Shown: positions 28,101-40,784 of the stretch, in pieces
Layout of the letters: the number at the start of each line of letters is the position of its first letter
How positions within the stretch are numbered: the first letter of the stretch is position 1
Origin: Acanthamoeba sp. SK_2022b
Lineage: Eukaryota > Discosea > Longamoebia > Acanthamoebidae
Length of the DNA stretch: 64,000 bases
Direction of reading: 5' to 3'
Assembly: GCA_027943245.1 (NCBI GenBank)
Contig: JANDJZ010000013.1
Location: 62,001 to 126,000 of the forward strand
Notes under the pieces: model-generated
Databases searched by the model: none
The model's input: the letters and a program-made list of their open reading frames with translations, nothing else
Told to the model about the DNA's origin: nothing
Made by a program: the position numbers and the translations under genes

Positions 28101-28693
28101 CGCGTACAAGTCAATCGTGTATGATTGTGTGCGCGCGCACGTAGATGTGCATTACCTCGCTGGCAGAGTACTTCTTGATGAGCACTTGAGCGAGCGTGTA
28201 CTTGCCCGTGTCCAGCAGGTGCTGGAAGGCGGCGAACAGTTGCGAACCTTCCATGCCAATATCGAGCATCAAAAAGCACAGTCCCTGCCCGGTTCATGAC
28301 AAAGAAAACGACCAGTTTGCTTCCTTTCCTCGCGGCCAACACTGGTTAACATGCTCACGTACTTCGTAGTTGCGCCTGGCGGCAAAATCAAACAGGGTGG
28401 ACGACTCCTGTTTCTGGGTGGTCTGCATCATTCGCTTCGAGGGAACTGCCACGAAGGTGTTGGTAAGATACAACCTCCGGATGGGCTCACAAATTTCAAG
28501 GAAGAAGAGAAAGCAGTTGCGTGATGGACCAAGACTGTACGTACTCCATTTGTTCTTGGTGATGGCAGTGGTGACCTTAGTGTTTAGGCTTGCCCCCTTC
28601 TGCATGAGCAGAGCGCCGTAAGTGACGTGCGACGCCATCAGCGCCTGTACCAACGGAGTGTTGCCCTGATGTCGCGAAAAATGTCAGCGTTGG

Positions 28694-28764
<71 letters not shown>

Positions 28765-31700
28765 GGTCATACGAGCTGATCGGCGGCATCGATGTTGGCA
28801 CCGTGGTTGAGTAGACACAGGGAGCTCATGACGGCTCCCTTCTGGGCGGCGAGGGCCAGAGGTGTCCAACCGGAGGCGTCCGGAGTGTCGATGATAACGC
28901 CCTCGACATCGCAAAGCAGAGAGACGCTCGCAATTGGATCACTGAGCGGTGGAGTGAGACCCAGGTATAGCCAATTGTAAAGAACTGACAGGGAGGGTGG
29001 GAGAGGGCGCGCAGGTACCCGTTGCTGCTCTGTAGAACGGCATGCAGGGGGCTCTGGTTCTTCTTGTTCGCGATGTTGACGTCAGCGCCATTCTTGAGCA
29101 ACAGCTCCATCATGCGTGTGTCCTGTCTACAGCAGGCCAGGAGGAGCGCCGTGTCGCCTGCGGCATAGCAGAGCCGCCGTCGGTTCAGCCAAGCCCTTGG
29201 TGAAATGCCCGAATTAAAGGCCCATGAGGTGTGATGCGTACCAGAACCGGAGGTAGGGATGTTGACGTCACGAGGATCGCCCAGGCGACCGATGACCTCT
29301 CGCACCTGCATCATCACGACGGCAACGAACAACAGGCGGTAAGGACCGCGACACGACGACAAATACAGGAGAACGGCAAATGCACGTACGAGCTCGAGCC
29401 TGCCCTTGTTGACGAAGAAGTGGAGGGCGCACTCGCCTGCGTACCGCCGGAACGAGGAGAAGCTGCGCTCGCGCCTGCGGTACTCGCTCATCTCCTTCTT
29501 CCAGCGGATGACCCGGTTGAGCTTGGCCTTGTCCTCGGCGCTCAGGTTATCACTGGGCTTGCGATCATGCTCGATCCCGTGCACGCTCTCGTCGTAGTCG
29601 CTCTCCTGACACTCGGGCTTGGCCGGCATCACGTGCGTGTAGCGGACCGGCGCCAGCAGGTCGGCATTCTTGGGCGTGCTCATGTCCAGAAGCGCGGGTA
29701 CCAGGGCGAAGTGGTCGTGCACGAGCGCATAGCCAAGCGGCAGGTTTCCCATCACGTCCCGCTGCTCGATGTTCGCTCCGCGCACGTTGAAGAGCCGCAG
29801 GCAGTTTTTGAGAGAGGAGCGCAGATGCACGGGCACTACGTCTTCCGAGTGCTCCAACATGTGGCGCAGGCGAGACAACTGACCCTCAAAGATCAGGTGC
29901 AGAACGTTCCTCCCATCTGGACCAGGCCACCCGGGTATATGCATTGGAACATGGAAGGGCTTGAGGGGCTGCGAGGGAGAGGTGCGCTTACCTTTGTCGG
30001 TGGCGTTAATGTCGGCTCCCGCTTCGAGAAGATGATGCGCCAAATAGGCGTTGTGGTACTGAGCAGCCAGGTGAAGTGGTAAGTTCTTCTTGTTCTTCCC
30101 CAGAGAGGGATCGGCTCCGGCTTGCAGCAGGGCGAGCGCCGCATCGGTGTTGTTGGACTCGCAGGCCAGGTAGAGCGCGGTCTTGCCTGAAGTGTGTACA
30201 CAACGCTACGCCTTAGCCAATTGAGAGCGGGCCATAGCGTTAACATCGTCTGCTGACGCGTACCGTTGGAATCCAAAGCATTCACTTGGGTGCCCTTAGC
30301 CTTTGTCAACAGCCTATGCCACCACAGCCCGTATGAGCCATGGCGGGTTAAGAGCGGATTAGGAGGATAGATCGCGTACTTAGTGACTTCACAGGCGAAG
30401 ACGAGTCCAACAGCGGTATGCAGAAGCGGCTGCTTGCGCTTGTCTACGCGATCTAGCTGTATCGTGTCCGCAAACGTCTGCAGAATCTGTTGCACAAGGT
30501 AGGGATTGCCCAACTGCACGGCCATCGTAATGGCAGAGTCGCCCTCTGCGTGGTTACCGACAAAGTTACCAAGGTCAGTGCCAAGTGACCGATTAGAGGG
30601 GGGGGGGGTCACAGGCATGCCACTCTCAGTTCACACGTACGAGGGGTGGTGTGGTTGATGTCCCGCACGTGAGGCAGCAGCAAAGACACAATAGTCTCTT
30701 TTTCAGTCACTAAGTAGTCGTAGTTGTCGGTCTGTCCGTCCTCCGAATCCATGTGGTCCTGCGTGTCATCCCAATGTGTGAGAGCCGTACTCCGAAAACA
30801 AAGAACGGATACGAACCTCGCGCTTTTTGTTATATTCTTTCTTCCTGGTCTGCACTTCTTGCACCGAAAGGTAGCCGCAGGCCTGGATCGCAGCTATTAA
30901 TGGACTGACTCCACCTGTACCTAATATCAAAGCGTCAATGCTTTTTAACCCTGCCCGCACGCATAACAAAGCGAATTTGAGGGACAAACTTGGGAAGGGA
31001 GTAGCCCCACGGATTTCAGTGGCCGTGTTCACATCGACGATGGGCTGATCATCAGCGGTCAAGCTGTCGCCTTTGCCGCGGTGCTCGAGCAGCAGCTTGA
31101 CTACTTCGAGGTCGGCGGTGATGCAGGCCGAGTAGAGAGCTTGATGAATAATTGAGGGAGGAAAAACCATAAGCAGTGGGCTAACCGACACAAGCAACGT
31201 TCGACATCGCCTCGCGGCCAACACCTACCGGTGACCTTCTCCGAGCAAGTGGCATTGATATCTGCACCATTGTCGAGTAGGAAGCGAGCAGCGTCCAGGT
31301 TCCGCTTCTTGCAGGCCAGAATGAAAGGCGTCTCTCCATTGTAGGTCCTACAGAGTGGGTGCCACACGACGCCCGCCGGAGACGAAGATGAGTGTCAGCT
31401 CCTGCTGTGGGCGTTTCCCGGGGGGACTACGTCGTACCTGCCGTCGACGTCGACGCCCATGGACAGAAGCATGGCGGCGGCGTCTGCGGAAAAATGCTTC
31501 TCTTTGACGAGCGCATGCAGGACATGCTGAATAACCAGTCGATCGAGGTTCTGCTTGTCCTCTTTGATCTCAGCGATTTGCTCGGGTGTGATGCTTTTTG
31601 GGTTCGTCTTCAAGTGGCGGATGAATAAGTCCACCGGATCGTTGACTGTCCACATGCCATTCCGACAACACCGCCACGTTCGATCCAACACAAATGAGCC

Positions 31701-32563
31701 ATCGAGTCAACTGCAGCCATGGATGTGTGATACACATATCTCAACATGTACCTTTGAGAGCCGTTGAAATCAACGACGCGCTCTGTCCTGGTGGATGAGA
31801 GAAAGAGAAGGTTACATCATTGTGACCATAAGGAGGTGAAGGACACACCCTTGATCAGCATGTAAGGCACGAATCCCTTGCGTATGAGTGACTCCATTGC
31901 AGTGGCGACACGATCCAGCTGCGTTGTGCGCTAACATATCAGCAATTTGGGCCCCTTCAAAAGGCACTCACAGCAGTGACTGGCGTACCTCCTTCTTGCC
32001 GCTGAACTCGGCCATGGGCAGCGTGGCTGACAGGATCCGCTTGAACTGATGCAACGACACATAACCCTCTACACAACGCCTCCCCAACAGTTGCCGCGTG
32101 TTGATAAGGAGCCGAAGCGAATATCTCCGAATTAATTTGGGGAAAATAACAAAGGGGGAGTACCCTTGTTCTTGTCTACGGCGTGGCAGTGGGCCTGCAG
32201 GCGGCTCGCTGGGAGGAAGGATTCGTGGATCCACGGCAGCTCCTTCCATTCTTCAACCGGCCCAGCAGCAGCTGCTGCCGCCTCGGCTTCCTTCTGCTTT
32301 TTAGTCTTCCGCTTCGCTTTGGGTTTCGCCTTGGTCTTCTTGTTGGGAGTTGCCGTTTTGGCTTTTTTCTTCTTGGTGCCGGCAGTGTCGTCCGAGCTCG
32401 AGACCTTGGCCTTCTTCTTGGCCGGACTCGCGGTTCGCGAAGCCTTCGTCTTCTTCTTCGTGGGTGTCTTCTGTTTCTCGACCACCGCTTCCTCTTCACT
32501 GCTTGACGCCTCCGGAGTAACTTCCTTTGCCTTTTTGGAGGCCGACGATCTTCCTCGCTTCAT
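23952..32563 (-). CDS. poly(ADP-ribose) polymerase with ankyrin repeats and WGR domain
   Basis: A long minus-strand gene with some thirty exons. It starts at an ATG ending at 32563 with a Lys/Ser-rich basic region (nuclear signal). The stretch from 31.9 to 26.9 kb encodes about fifteen ankyrin repeats, for example NGETPFILACKKRNLDAARF, NLPLHLAAQYHNAYLAHHLL and GETAVFVAARNNAHEIMRSL. A Glu/Lys-rich linker leads to a WGR domain (YGHNKYYIIQAF, then RWARVGSYSF, where Ala replaces Gly). The PARP helical regulatory domain follows (LGSLSGGQIRNGFKLLKLI, LSNKYYSIIPYNFGR). The catalytic domain has HGTRLANT, GLRIAPPEAP, GYMFGKG, VYFADVAEK, VGVFLLCEVALGN and the closing YNEHIVYNEGQVRIRY. The His-Tyr-Glu triad needed for polymer formation is therefore present. 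PARPs modify nuclear proteins with ADP-ribose from NAD+, often after DNA damage. I did not fix every ankyrin exon. Confidence 0.88.
24374..24405 (+). repeat. (TG)n microsatellite in a PARP intron
   Basis: A pure TG run lying between catalytic-domain exons of the minus-strand PARP gene. Confidence 0.9.
25061..25114 (+). repeat. (GT)n microsatellite in a PARP intron
   Basis: An uninterrupted GT run in the intron between the regulatory-domain end and the catalytic domain. Confidence 0.92.
28695..28762 (+). repeat. (TG)n microsatellite in a PARP intron
   Basis: A TG run of about 68 bases between two ankyrin exons. Confidence 0.92.
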
Positions 32564-32884
32564 GGTGCTGGTCGGTCAGTGGGCCCTTGTTGGTAGTGGT
32601 CGAGGAGAAGGGTAACGGCCAAATTGCGGCGAAAAAGGGGCAAGAAATGGAGTTTCCCCAAGTAGAAGATTGGTGTGTGCCATTTCCAAGTCTCTCTTTT
32701 GTTGCGTAATAGAAGCAGCACGATTATTGAATGGCTGACAAGAGAGTACACAAGACCCACACTTTTTGGCATTAAATTCTTAATGTTGATATTAAGAATC
32801 ATTTATCCTAAATTCCTAAGAGCTGCGATGAAGGCCTCAAGGCCTCCAGGCCATTGATAAAAGGTTAACCCTTTCTTGTTGCAG
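32564..32884. promoter_or_regulatory. divergent intergenic region, PARP / RUN-FYVE
   Basis: The PARP gene starts leftward at 32563 and the RUN-FYVE gene runs rightward, so this segment should hold both promoters. It should also hold the unresolved 5' exon of the RUN-FYVE gene; an ATG at 32647 is a candidate. I see no specific factor site. Confidence 0.45.
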
Positions 32885-35800
32885 TGGCAGCAGCGAAGGA
32901 ATCTTCTGAGCGAACTCAAAATCTCGATCGATTACTTTCTCCAATCGCTTAAAGATGAAGGGGGAGGCGCCTCAATCAGCGACCCCACGCCACAGCTGGA
33001 CCGCCTGTGCCTCGTGGTCGAACTCATCCTTCGCTTCGGGCTCAAAGGTGCCTCCCTCCGCATTACAAATTATTATTATTATTATTATTCTAGTTTTATT
33101 GCTTATTATTGTTGTTCACTATTTTAATTGTGCAGACAAGAGCACCTTCTTCACGAAGAAGGACTATTGGAACTACGTAGAGCTGCTGGTCAGGGTAGAC
33201 CCATCCGCTTCCGACTGCATCAAGTCCATCGCCGAGTTGCCACACATCAAGACGCCCCTCGGCCGAGGCCGGGCATGGTTCGCCGCAGCCGCTGTGCGTT
33301 ACGGTAAACTAGCAGCGCGCTGGCTCAGCGCTGACCCACTCTGTGGCCCTGCAGGACCCGTTACGCGCTGATGGAGAAGTGTCTGGATGTGTACGTCAAG
33401 TCGCTTGCGGCCGACCAACCCATCACTAGAGTAAGACCCTTCCTCTTCATATATGGTAAGGCTTGTTTTAACTCTCTCCTTCCCAGGATTGGTATGAGAC
33501 CTATGCCATCCTTCGTTCCGACGTGGAGATGAAGCAGTTCATCGATTTGTTGTCGCCGCTGTCGAGCATCAACTTCAACCTGTGCCTGAAGGACATCGAC
33601 TTCGACGCTCTGCCGCACGATCTGAAGGCCTACACGCTGGTTGAGATGGAGGAGTGGGACGACTCGTCGCGGGAGACGACCACCAACGACGAACGGCGGT
33701 CGCCCGACCTTGGGAAGGCCGCGTTCGAGGCCGAGCTGGACAAGATGCGGTCGGAGCTGGACCAGCTGAAGGAGGTTAGGGGCGAGATGAGCGACATACG
33801 GGAACGAATGCAGAGCGCCGAGAACGAGAGTCGGCAGAAGGACGAATCGAACGAACAGCTGCGGAAGCGGGTTGAGGAGCAGGGCCAGCTGATCCGCGAC
33901 AAGCAAGAAGCCATCGCACGCCTCGAGGCGCTGCTCAGAGAGGCCAAGGAGGACCGCGAAATCGAGCGAAGGAAGCTTGCAGAGGTAATATCACCCAACA
34001 CAACGGACACACCAGGACACCCCACTAACACTTTACTTATCGATTAGGAGAAACACAACCTGCAGGAACAGAAAGACAGGTTGGAGGAGAGTCTGAGGCG
34101 AAAGGAGGGTGAGCATCTGCTCTCACTGGCGGCCGAAAAGGAGAACAGGCGTGCGGTCAAGGAGAAGAAACGCGACATCGAGCGATTGGAAAAGGTTCTG
34201 GCGCGTGTCACGCAAGAGCGAGACAACGAGGTCCGAGCCAAGCAGGAGCAGGTCGTTAAGCTCAGGCACCACCTCGAGGAGCATGAGCGCGCGCTGAGCG
34301 AGTGGGCCAAAGAGAAGGCGACCTACGAGGAGCACAGCGGAATGCGCGCCCAGGACCAGCAGACCCTCGAGGAGCGCGAACGGCAGTGGCGCGGGCAGCT
34401 GGCCGACCTCACAGCGGAGAGGGACTCACTGGAGCAGAGTCTCAAGGAAAGCGCTGCACGGGCGCTAGCGCTCGGACAGGATCTCGAGCGGAGCGAGAGC
34501 GCGGCCCAGCAGTCGGTCGCCGAGAAGGAGGCCCTCGCAGTGAAGGTGCGGGAGCTCACCAACGAACTCGTGCGCGCCCGAGAGGAGGCGGCGAACGACA
34601 GGGAGCGGCTGGCGGACGCCGAGCGGAAGCGAGGCGAGGATCAGACGCGAGCCGACGCGCTGCACAAGGAGGCGAGCGACGAACTTCAAGTCGTACGAGG
34701 AGAAGTACAGCGACTGCACGCACACGTCGACGAGCTCACCGAAGCGCAGCAACAGTGGGAGCAGGAGCGAACGAAGCAGGTGGCTGAGCTGCAACGGGCC
34801 GTGCAGGAGAGGAAGTCAGCCGACGACGACAAGCGCAGCCTCGAATCGGCGCTTGCCGAGCTCAAGGCGGAGCTGCAAAGGCGCGGGGACAAGGAGACGA
34901 GGCAAGAGCTCGAGCAGCAGCTCCAATCAAAGGTCGAGGCCCTGGGCAAGCTGCAGGAGGAACTGGCCACGGCTCGCAGTGAAAGCGAGTTGCAGGCGAG
35001 CGCGTGGGAGCGCGAGGCCCAGGCGAGGAAGCTGGAGAAGGATCGGTTCACGCGCGAGGTGGAGAGCCTGCGCATGGAGAGCGACAAGATGGAGCGCGAG
35101 GTCAAGCGAGCCGAAGAGAAGGCCGAGATGAAGGAGCGCGAGATCATCCAGATGCAGCATCAGCTCGAGGGCCGCGAGGGCAGCGACCTCGAGGAAGTGA
35201 AGCTCAGGCGCGCGCTCGAGGAGAAGGTCAACGCCCTAGAGCGGGCCGTGGAGGAGGCCAAGCAGGAGAACGACGAAAAGGATCGCCGCGGCAGGGAGTA
35301 CGCGAACGAGGTAGAGGCCCTGCGCGGTAAGCTGCAGGAGCAAAGTGAAGAGCTGGCGCGCGCGGTGCACGAGACCGAGTCGCTCCGTGGGAGTGCGTCG
35401 CTTAAGGAGGAAGCTGCCAGTAGCGAACTGCAGCAGCTGCGCGCCGAGGCCGAGAGGCGGAGCGAGGCAGATCATGCCGAGCGAAGCAGGCTGAGCACGG
35501 AGCTCGAGGAGAAGGTCAAGCAACTCAAGGAAGCTGAATGGAGACTGCAGCAACGGCTGGATGAGACGGAGCAGGCTGCGCGCACAACAGCGGCGACCGC
35601 CGAGGAGTTGCGTGAGGCCCTGCGCGTGCGCGAAGGCGAACTGGCGTTAGCTCAGTCGCAGAGCACAGACGAGCTCCGAGCAATGGAAGTGCGTCTGGAC
35701 GCAAAGGACGGGGAGATTGGACAGCTGCGGGGATGCGAGGAGATGCTCAGAGCCACTCTTACGGAGAAGGAGGACGAGCTGATACGCGTCAGGCACGAGC

Positions 35801-37763
35801 TCGAAACTCGCGTCTCGGAAGACGACCTGCGAATACGCAATGCCCAAGCTGAGGTGGAAGAACTGCGGAAAACACTCGACGCAGTCCGGAGCGCGAGCCA
35901 GGAGGAGATCGACAGCCTCACAAACAGTGGGAGCGAGCTGAAGGGCCAACTCGCCGAACTCGAGGAGCGGAGCGCGGCGGAGCGGCAGACGCTGAGGGAG
36001 AGGCTAAACGAGGCCGAGCAGGCGTGCGCCGCGCTCAAGGAGAAGGCCGAGGCGCTGGCGCGCGAGACAGAGGAGCGGCACGGACGGACGGAGGTCGAGC
36101 TAGTGCAGAAGCTGGAGGCGGCCAGAGAGAGCGTCAATAGGGAGAGCCAGCAGGCGATCGACCAACTCAAGGCCCGGCTGTCGCAAACCACCAAGGACGC
36201 CAAGGAGGAGAAGCGCAGGCTGGAGGAGGCGATGAGAGAAAAGGACAGGACGCTCGAGGCGCAGCATGAAGATATGCAGGAGCTGCGGGAGGAGCTGGAG
36301 GTCAAGGGCAAGCTTCTGGCACGACGAAACGAGGAGCTGGAGAGACTCGAGCGAGAGGCGGCCCATGAGCGCGAGCTACGGAAGGAGCAGAAGCAGGAGT
36401 GGAAGTCGGCCATCGCCGAGCGCGACGTCCGGATACGGGAGCTCGAAGCGGCGGGTCCGCGAGAAGCGGCCGAAAGCCTGGCCAGCCGGCTTAAGGAGGC
36501 GAACGACGCACTGACCAGGGAGCTCGCCGGTGAGAGGGAGAAGGCGAGCGCGTTCGCTAAGAGGGACGCAGAGAACAGGCGCGAGGTGGAGGAGATGCGC
36601 CGACAGATCGAGGACATCCTGCGCATGGAGCGGAGCAGCGAGCAGCAGCTCAAGACCAAGCTGCAGGAGTCCGCCGACGAGAAGGAGCGGCTGTCGCGTG
36701 ATCATGAGCGCGAGCTGGCCGTCGTGCGCGGAAAGCTCGAGCGCGCTAAGGAGAAGCGGAGGCAGTACAAGCAACAGGCCAAGGCCAAAGTGGCCGAGGA
36801 GAGCAACCTGGCCAGGGGAAGAGAGCGGGAGCTCGACGAGGCCAGAGAGGCGCTTGTGCAACGCATCAAAGAGAAGGAGGCCGAGCTGAGTGAGATGAAT
36901 CGGCTCGCGACGGACGCCAAGCGCGAGCGGGACAGAGCGGTAGAGGACAGAAACAAGATGCGGGGCGAACTCGAAGGCAAGACGAAGGAGCTCGAGAAGT
37001 CACTGCTCCTCGTCGAACGCACGCTCAAGGAGTGCACCGAGCTGGTGCAAGCGATGGAGCTCATAAAGAAAAAAGAGCGGGAGCTGAGCGATGAGCTGAA
37101 GAAGGAGCGCGAGACCAAGGCCAAGGCGCTGGAGGATGAGGCCAAGCGATACCAGGAGAAGCTGCGGCAGACGACCGACGAGGCCGAGAAGAGGATCGCC
37201 GAGCTCGAAGTCCACTGCGCCACCCACAAGGAGCAGGCCGAGGTGCTCAAAAAGCTGCTGGCCATCAAGGACACCGAGATGGCTGAGTTTAAGCAGGAGA
37301 CGACCGAGATGAGGCACCAACTCGCCCGGCTGCATCGCGAGCACCTCGACGCCCTCTCCTCGCCCGCCGGCACCATGACCGCCTCCCTGAGCTCCGACGA
37401 TGTACACAACCCCTCTCCCACCTCGCCCTGTGGTCTCTTTCCGCTGACGCGTCAGTAATCGCAGGCATCGAGTTCGTGGGTCCCAGATGAGGCTGTGAAG
37501 CAGTGCCCGTCATGTGAGGCCTACTTTGGCATCACCCGGAGGAAGCACCACTGCCGTAGCTGTGGTATGTATTGCGACCCCCCGTCATCGCTCCCCCTTT
37601 GTTGGCTCACCGTTCCTCCCTCTCCCACTCGTGGTTGTTGTGGTGGTGAGCAGGTGGCGTCTTCTGCGGCACGTGCTCGGCATATCAGGCCATCATCCCA
37701 GCCATCTCCCACACGCGGCCTGTACGCGTGTGCAACAGTTGCCACAAGTCCCTGAAGATGTAA
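32885..37763 (+). CDS. RUN - coiled coil - FYVE protein (RUFY/FYCO1-like)
   Basis: Exons 32885-33047, 33136-33277, 33355-33430, 33487-33984, 34048-37401, 37465-37564 and 37654-37763 join in phase (about 1480 residues). A short first coding exon is missing; the ATG at 32647 followed by a donor after CCCCAA would fit. Residues 1 to about 180 are a RUN domain (LLSELKISIDYFLQSL, LDRLCLVVELILRFGL, GRGRAW joined to TRYALMEKCLDVY). A coiled coil of over 1100 residues follows, mostly from one exon of 3354 bases. The C terminus is a canonical FYVE zinc finger with WVPD, RRKHHCRSCG and RVCNSCHKSL, the pocket that binds phosphatidylinositol 3-phosphate. Proteins of this layout tether early endosomes or autophagosomes to GTPases and motors. 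I infer an endosomal adaptor role. Confidence 0.88.
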
Positions 37764-38045
37764 ACACTTTCCCTGTTGAGCGGCAATTGCCGTTCTTATG
37801 CCTGGCTCTCCCACTCGCATTTCGGTGATTTTCACGACCGGTTGTCCAATGAGGCGCCAAGCTCGGCTCGCCTTTCGCCCCAGAACAAGTGCGGCCTTTG
37901 CCTTGCCCCAATGGCGGGAGGCCCTTGTTGTTTTGGGGCGTAAATTGGGGCGAGACATCCTCCGGTATCTTCTCTTCTCTATTCTCCCACAGCGACAAAC
38001 TCCCAGTTGTACAGCTGACGCCGGGCGCAACACCACCACAGTGAG

Positions 38046-39403
38046 ATGGAGAACGTCGAGTATCTTCAAGCACCAGTCACCGGCAAGGAGCCCCGACGCG
38101 TCGTCGTGCTTAACTACGCGGACCTACAACCCGACGTACGAGATCTGGCCAGATTATCAAATCGATTTTTTTCTCATTTCAGCATTGCATGTTTCCTTGA
38201 GAAAGCAATTAAATCAGCAAGGTTGTTGCCACGTTGTGATGGATTATATCTAATGCTATTGAAACTCAAACATTACTCTGTTATGGCTTCATTCAAGGTT
38301 GATCTGGCGGCGGCGATCGAAGAGGCCTATGGCTTCCACGGTCTGGGCATTCTCGCCGTTCGTGGCGTGCCCAACTTCACTCAACTTCGCAGTGAATTGC
38401 TGCCTCTCATCCACAAGTACGTGCTGAGGAATCCATCCATGCTCGGACTGGACAGTCCCCAAACCCTCTTTTGCTTTTTTGTGACCGCAGGTTCGCCACT
38501 CAGCCCGAAGAGGTAAAGAAGAAGACAGAGCACCTGGAGAGCCACTACAGCTTCGGTTGGTCGCACGGCAAGGAGGTGCTCGAGGGCAAGCCCGACTTCT
38601 CCAAGGGCTCTTACTACAACAATCCCGTCTATGACCGTCCGTTCGAGGACGAGGAACTCATCAAGAAGTGCGCCCCCACACTCCCCCACCCAATCGAGAC
38701 GGCGTTCGCTTACGCCACTTGTGTGAGTCAGGTATCCCTCGTTCTGTCATCCCAACATCTGGCCCGAGGACATGCCAGCGTTCAGGGACGGGTTCATGAA
38801 CATGGGCAAGCTGCTTGTCGACGTGGGACTGCTCATTGCCAAGCAGGTGATAGGTCCCACCTCGCACACTGTGGTGGCGTATTTATATTTTTTAATTCTT
38901 TGTGAAAAGTTTAATTAACCACATGCTGACCTATGTGGCCTGTGCAGTGTGACGTCTTCGTGAAAAAGAAGTGCCCGACGTTCGAGGAGGGGAAGCTCGA
39001 GCGAATCGTGAGGGAGAGCCGAACGGCCAAGGGTCGCGCCCTCCACTACTTCCCCATCGAGGAGTTCACCGAGGAGTGCGGCGAAAAGAGCTGCCAGTCC
39101 AATCACGAGGTACATCCCATGTCCCCCCTCCCCGCACGCAGAGGCGCCCAGCGATGCATAGCGCGGTTCGTAATGATAGCTTTTCCCCTGCCCAGGCGGA
39201 CGTCTCGTCGTGGTGCGGCTGGCATAACGATCACGGATCGCTGACGGGCCTCGTCCCGGCCATGTACATGAGCAAGGAGGGCGTTGAGGTTACCAACCCC
39301 GACCCCTCGTCTGGCCTCTATATTCGTGCCAGGAACGGCGATCTGGTCAAGGCCGTCATCCCCTCCGACTACATGGTCTTTCAAATTGGTACAGACAAGC
39401 TTC

Positions 39404-39477
<74 letters not shown>

Positions 39478-39884
39478 GGTGGTTAATGCTTTGTTCTTAA
39501 CCTTTGGGGTTATACTCAGGCGAGACTGCGTGCATCCACAGCGGAGGCTACTTGCAGGCTACGCCACACTGCGTCCGGGGCGCGGCGGGCGAGAAGGCCC
39601 GAGGCGTGAGCAGGGAGACTATGGCCGTCTTCATGGAGCCTATGTTCGACGAGCCCATGACCGTGCCTGTCGGCACCACTGCCGACATGGTACAATGCAT
39701 CTCTTTTCTTTCGCCCCCCTCCCCTCAGGTCGCTCACTCTCCCCCCTCTCCCAAACATCGCAAGGCGACGCGAGGTTCGGGTGCGCAGCACCTGCCCAAG
39801 GGCGTGCCGCCTCTGGCCAACCGCTGGAACGAAAAGCAGGACTTTGGCGCATTCACTGACTCTACCCTTAAGTCCTACTACTGA
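38046..39884 (+). CDS. 2-oxoglutarate/Fe(II)-dependent oxygenase, isopenicillin N synthase-like
   Basis: Eight exons, 38046-38135, 38298-38416, 38491-38667, 38732-38846, 38948-39109, 39196-39388, 39520-39689 and 39765-39884, yield 381 residues. The double-stranded beta-helix core shows the iron ligands: His and Asp in CGWHNDHGSLTGL, and the distal His in LQATPHCVRG with a nearby Arg for 2-oxoglutarate. The N-terminal part (VVLNYADLQPDV, HGLGILAVRGVPNFTQL, YPSFCHPNIWP) matches the DIOX_N side of this superfamily, as in plant and algal members. The substrate cannot be read from the sequence. The acceptor at 39765 is the least certain. The sixth intron carries a long TG run. Confidence 0.85.
39406..39475 (+). 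repeat. (TG)n microsatellite in an oxygenase intron
   Basis: A TG run of about 70 bases shortly after the donor at 39389. Confidence 0.92.
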
Positions 39885-40019
39885 GGGCCAATTACCAGTT
39901 GTAGCGGTACACACTCTGTAATGCTTTTATGTTCAACGGTACACACAACCAAAACAATACAAACGTTGCGGGTTTATCTTTGGCTGGTCTGTGAGGGAAG
40001 CTCTGTGGTGAGACAACTA

Positions 40020-40784
40020 TCAGTTGCGAAGGTTGGCAAGGTGGCTGCCCACGCCGCCGGAGAAGTAGGCACAGCGGAGGACATGCACGTAGATGTCCAT
40101 CCTGTGGTTGCCGATGAGGGCCAAGAGCTGGTCTCGTCGCTCCTCTCTGATCTGCCACTTGTCGGTTTGGTAGTGGTATCGCTTCTTCACCTTCTTGAAA
40201 AGATCAATACACTCCCGCTTCTCCCTCTCCGTGCACTGGTGCTTCTTCTTCTTCTTGTCCTTCGTCCCTCCTACGCAGAAGAAGTAGGCGACGGCACTCT
40301 TCTTGAAGCGCCTGAACACCCGCACCGCCTCGTCCAGGCCCAAGGCTTCTCGCCTTTCCTTCTTCTCTCGCACCAGCGGAGTGTTATTGATGACCGGCTG
40401 CGCGGCCACGAGCAGCAGCTCCAACTGCTCCTCGTTGAAACCCTCGATGTGGATGAACGTAAAGGCCAGCAGGTCCTCGGCCCACGGCCACAGGTCGGAC
40501 GCCAGCCCGTGCAAGACGACTCGACCAGTCCGTGGCAACAGCTCGCTGCCGCTTGGCGGGCGAATTTTTTCGTGGTCGGGAAGAAGGGAGTGAGGCTGGT
40601 GGAGGAAGTGGAGCCACACGAGCATCACCAGTTCCTCGCCCACACCCTCGAAACTCTCGAGGTCGTCGAGGTACCGCGCGAGCACCTCCGCACACAGACC
40701 CACCAGTCTGTCCACCCTACGGCGACGTCGCAACGCGTTGTATCTTCCCTGCACTTGACGCTCCTCCTCGGCGAGCTGCTCCAT
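40020..40784 (-). CDS. hypothetical intronless protein
   Basis: A single uninterrupted minus-strand frame of 254 residues from ATG to TGA, unusual in this intron-dense window. It is helical throughout: LVGLCAEVLARYLDDLESF, LLAFTFIHIEGFNEEQLEL, then a Lys run (KDKKKKKHQC) and a basic C-terminal part. I recognise no domain. Codon use resembles the neighbouring genes. It could be an F-box-like or leucine-rich adaptor, but that is a guess. Its end lies about 135 bases from the convergent oxygenase gene. Confidence 0.6.
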   Translation of the reverse strand: MEQLAEEERQVQGRYNALRRRRRVDRLVGLCAEVLARYLDDLESFEGVGEELVMLVWLHFLHQPHSLLPDHEKIRPPSGSELLPRTGRVVLHGLASDLWPWAEDLLAFTFIHIEGFNEEQLELLLVAAQPVINNTPLVREKKERREALGLDEAVRVFRRFKKSAVAYFFCVGGTKDKKKKKHQCTEREKRECIDLFKKVKKRYHYQTDKWQIREERRDQLLALIGNHRMDIYVHVLRCAYFSGGVGSHLANLRN

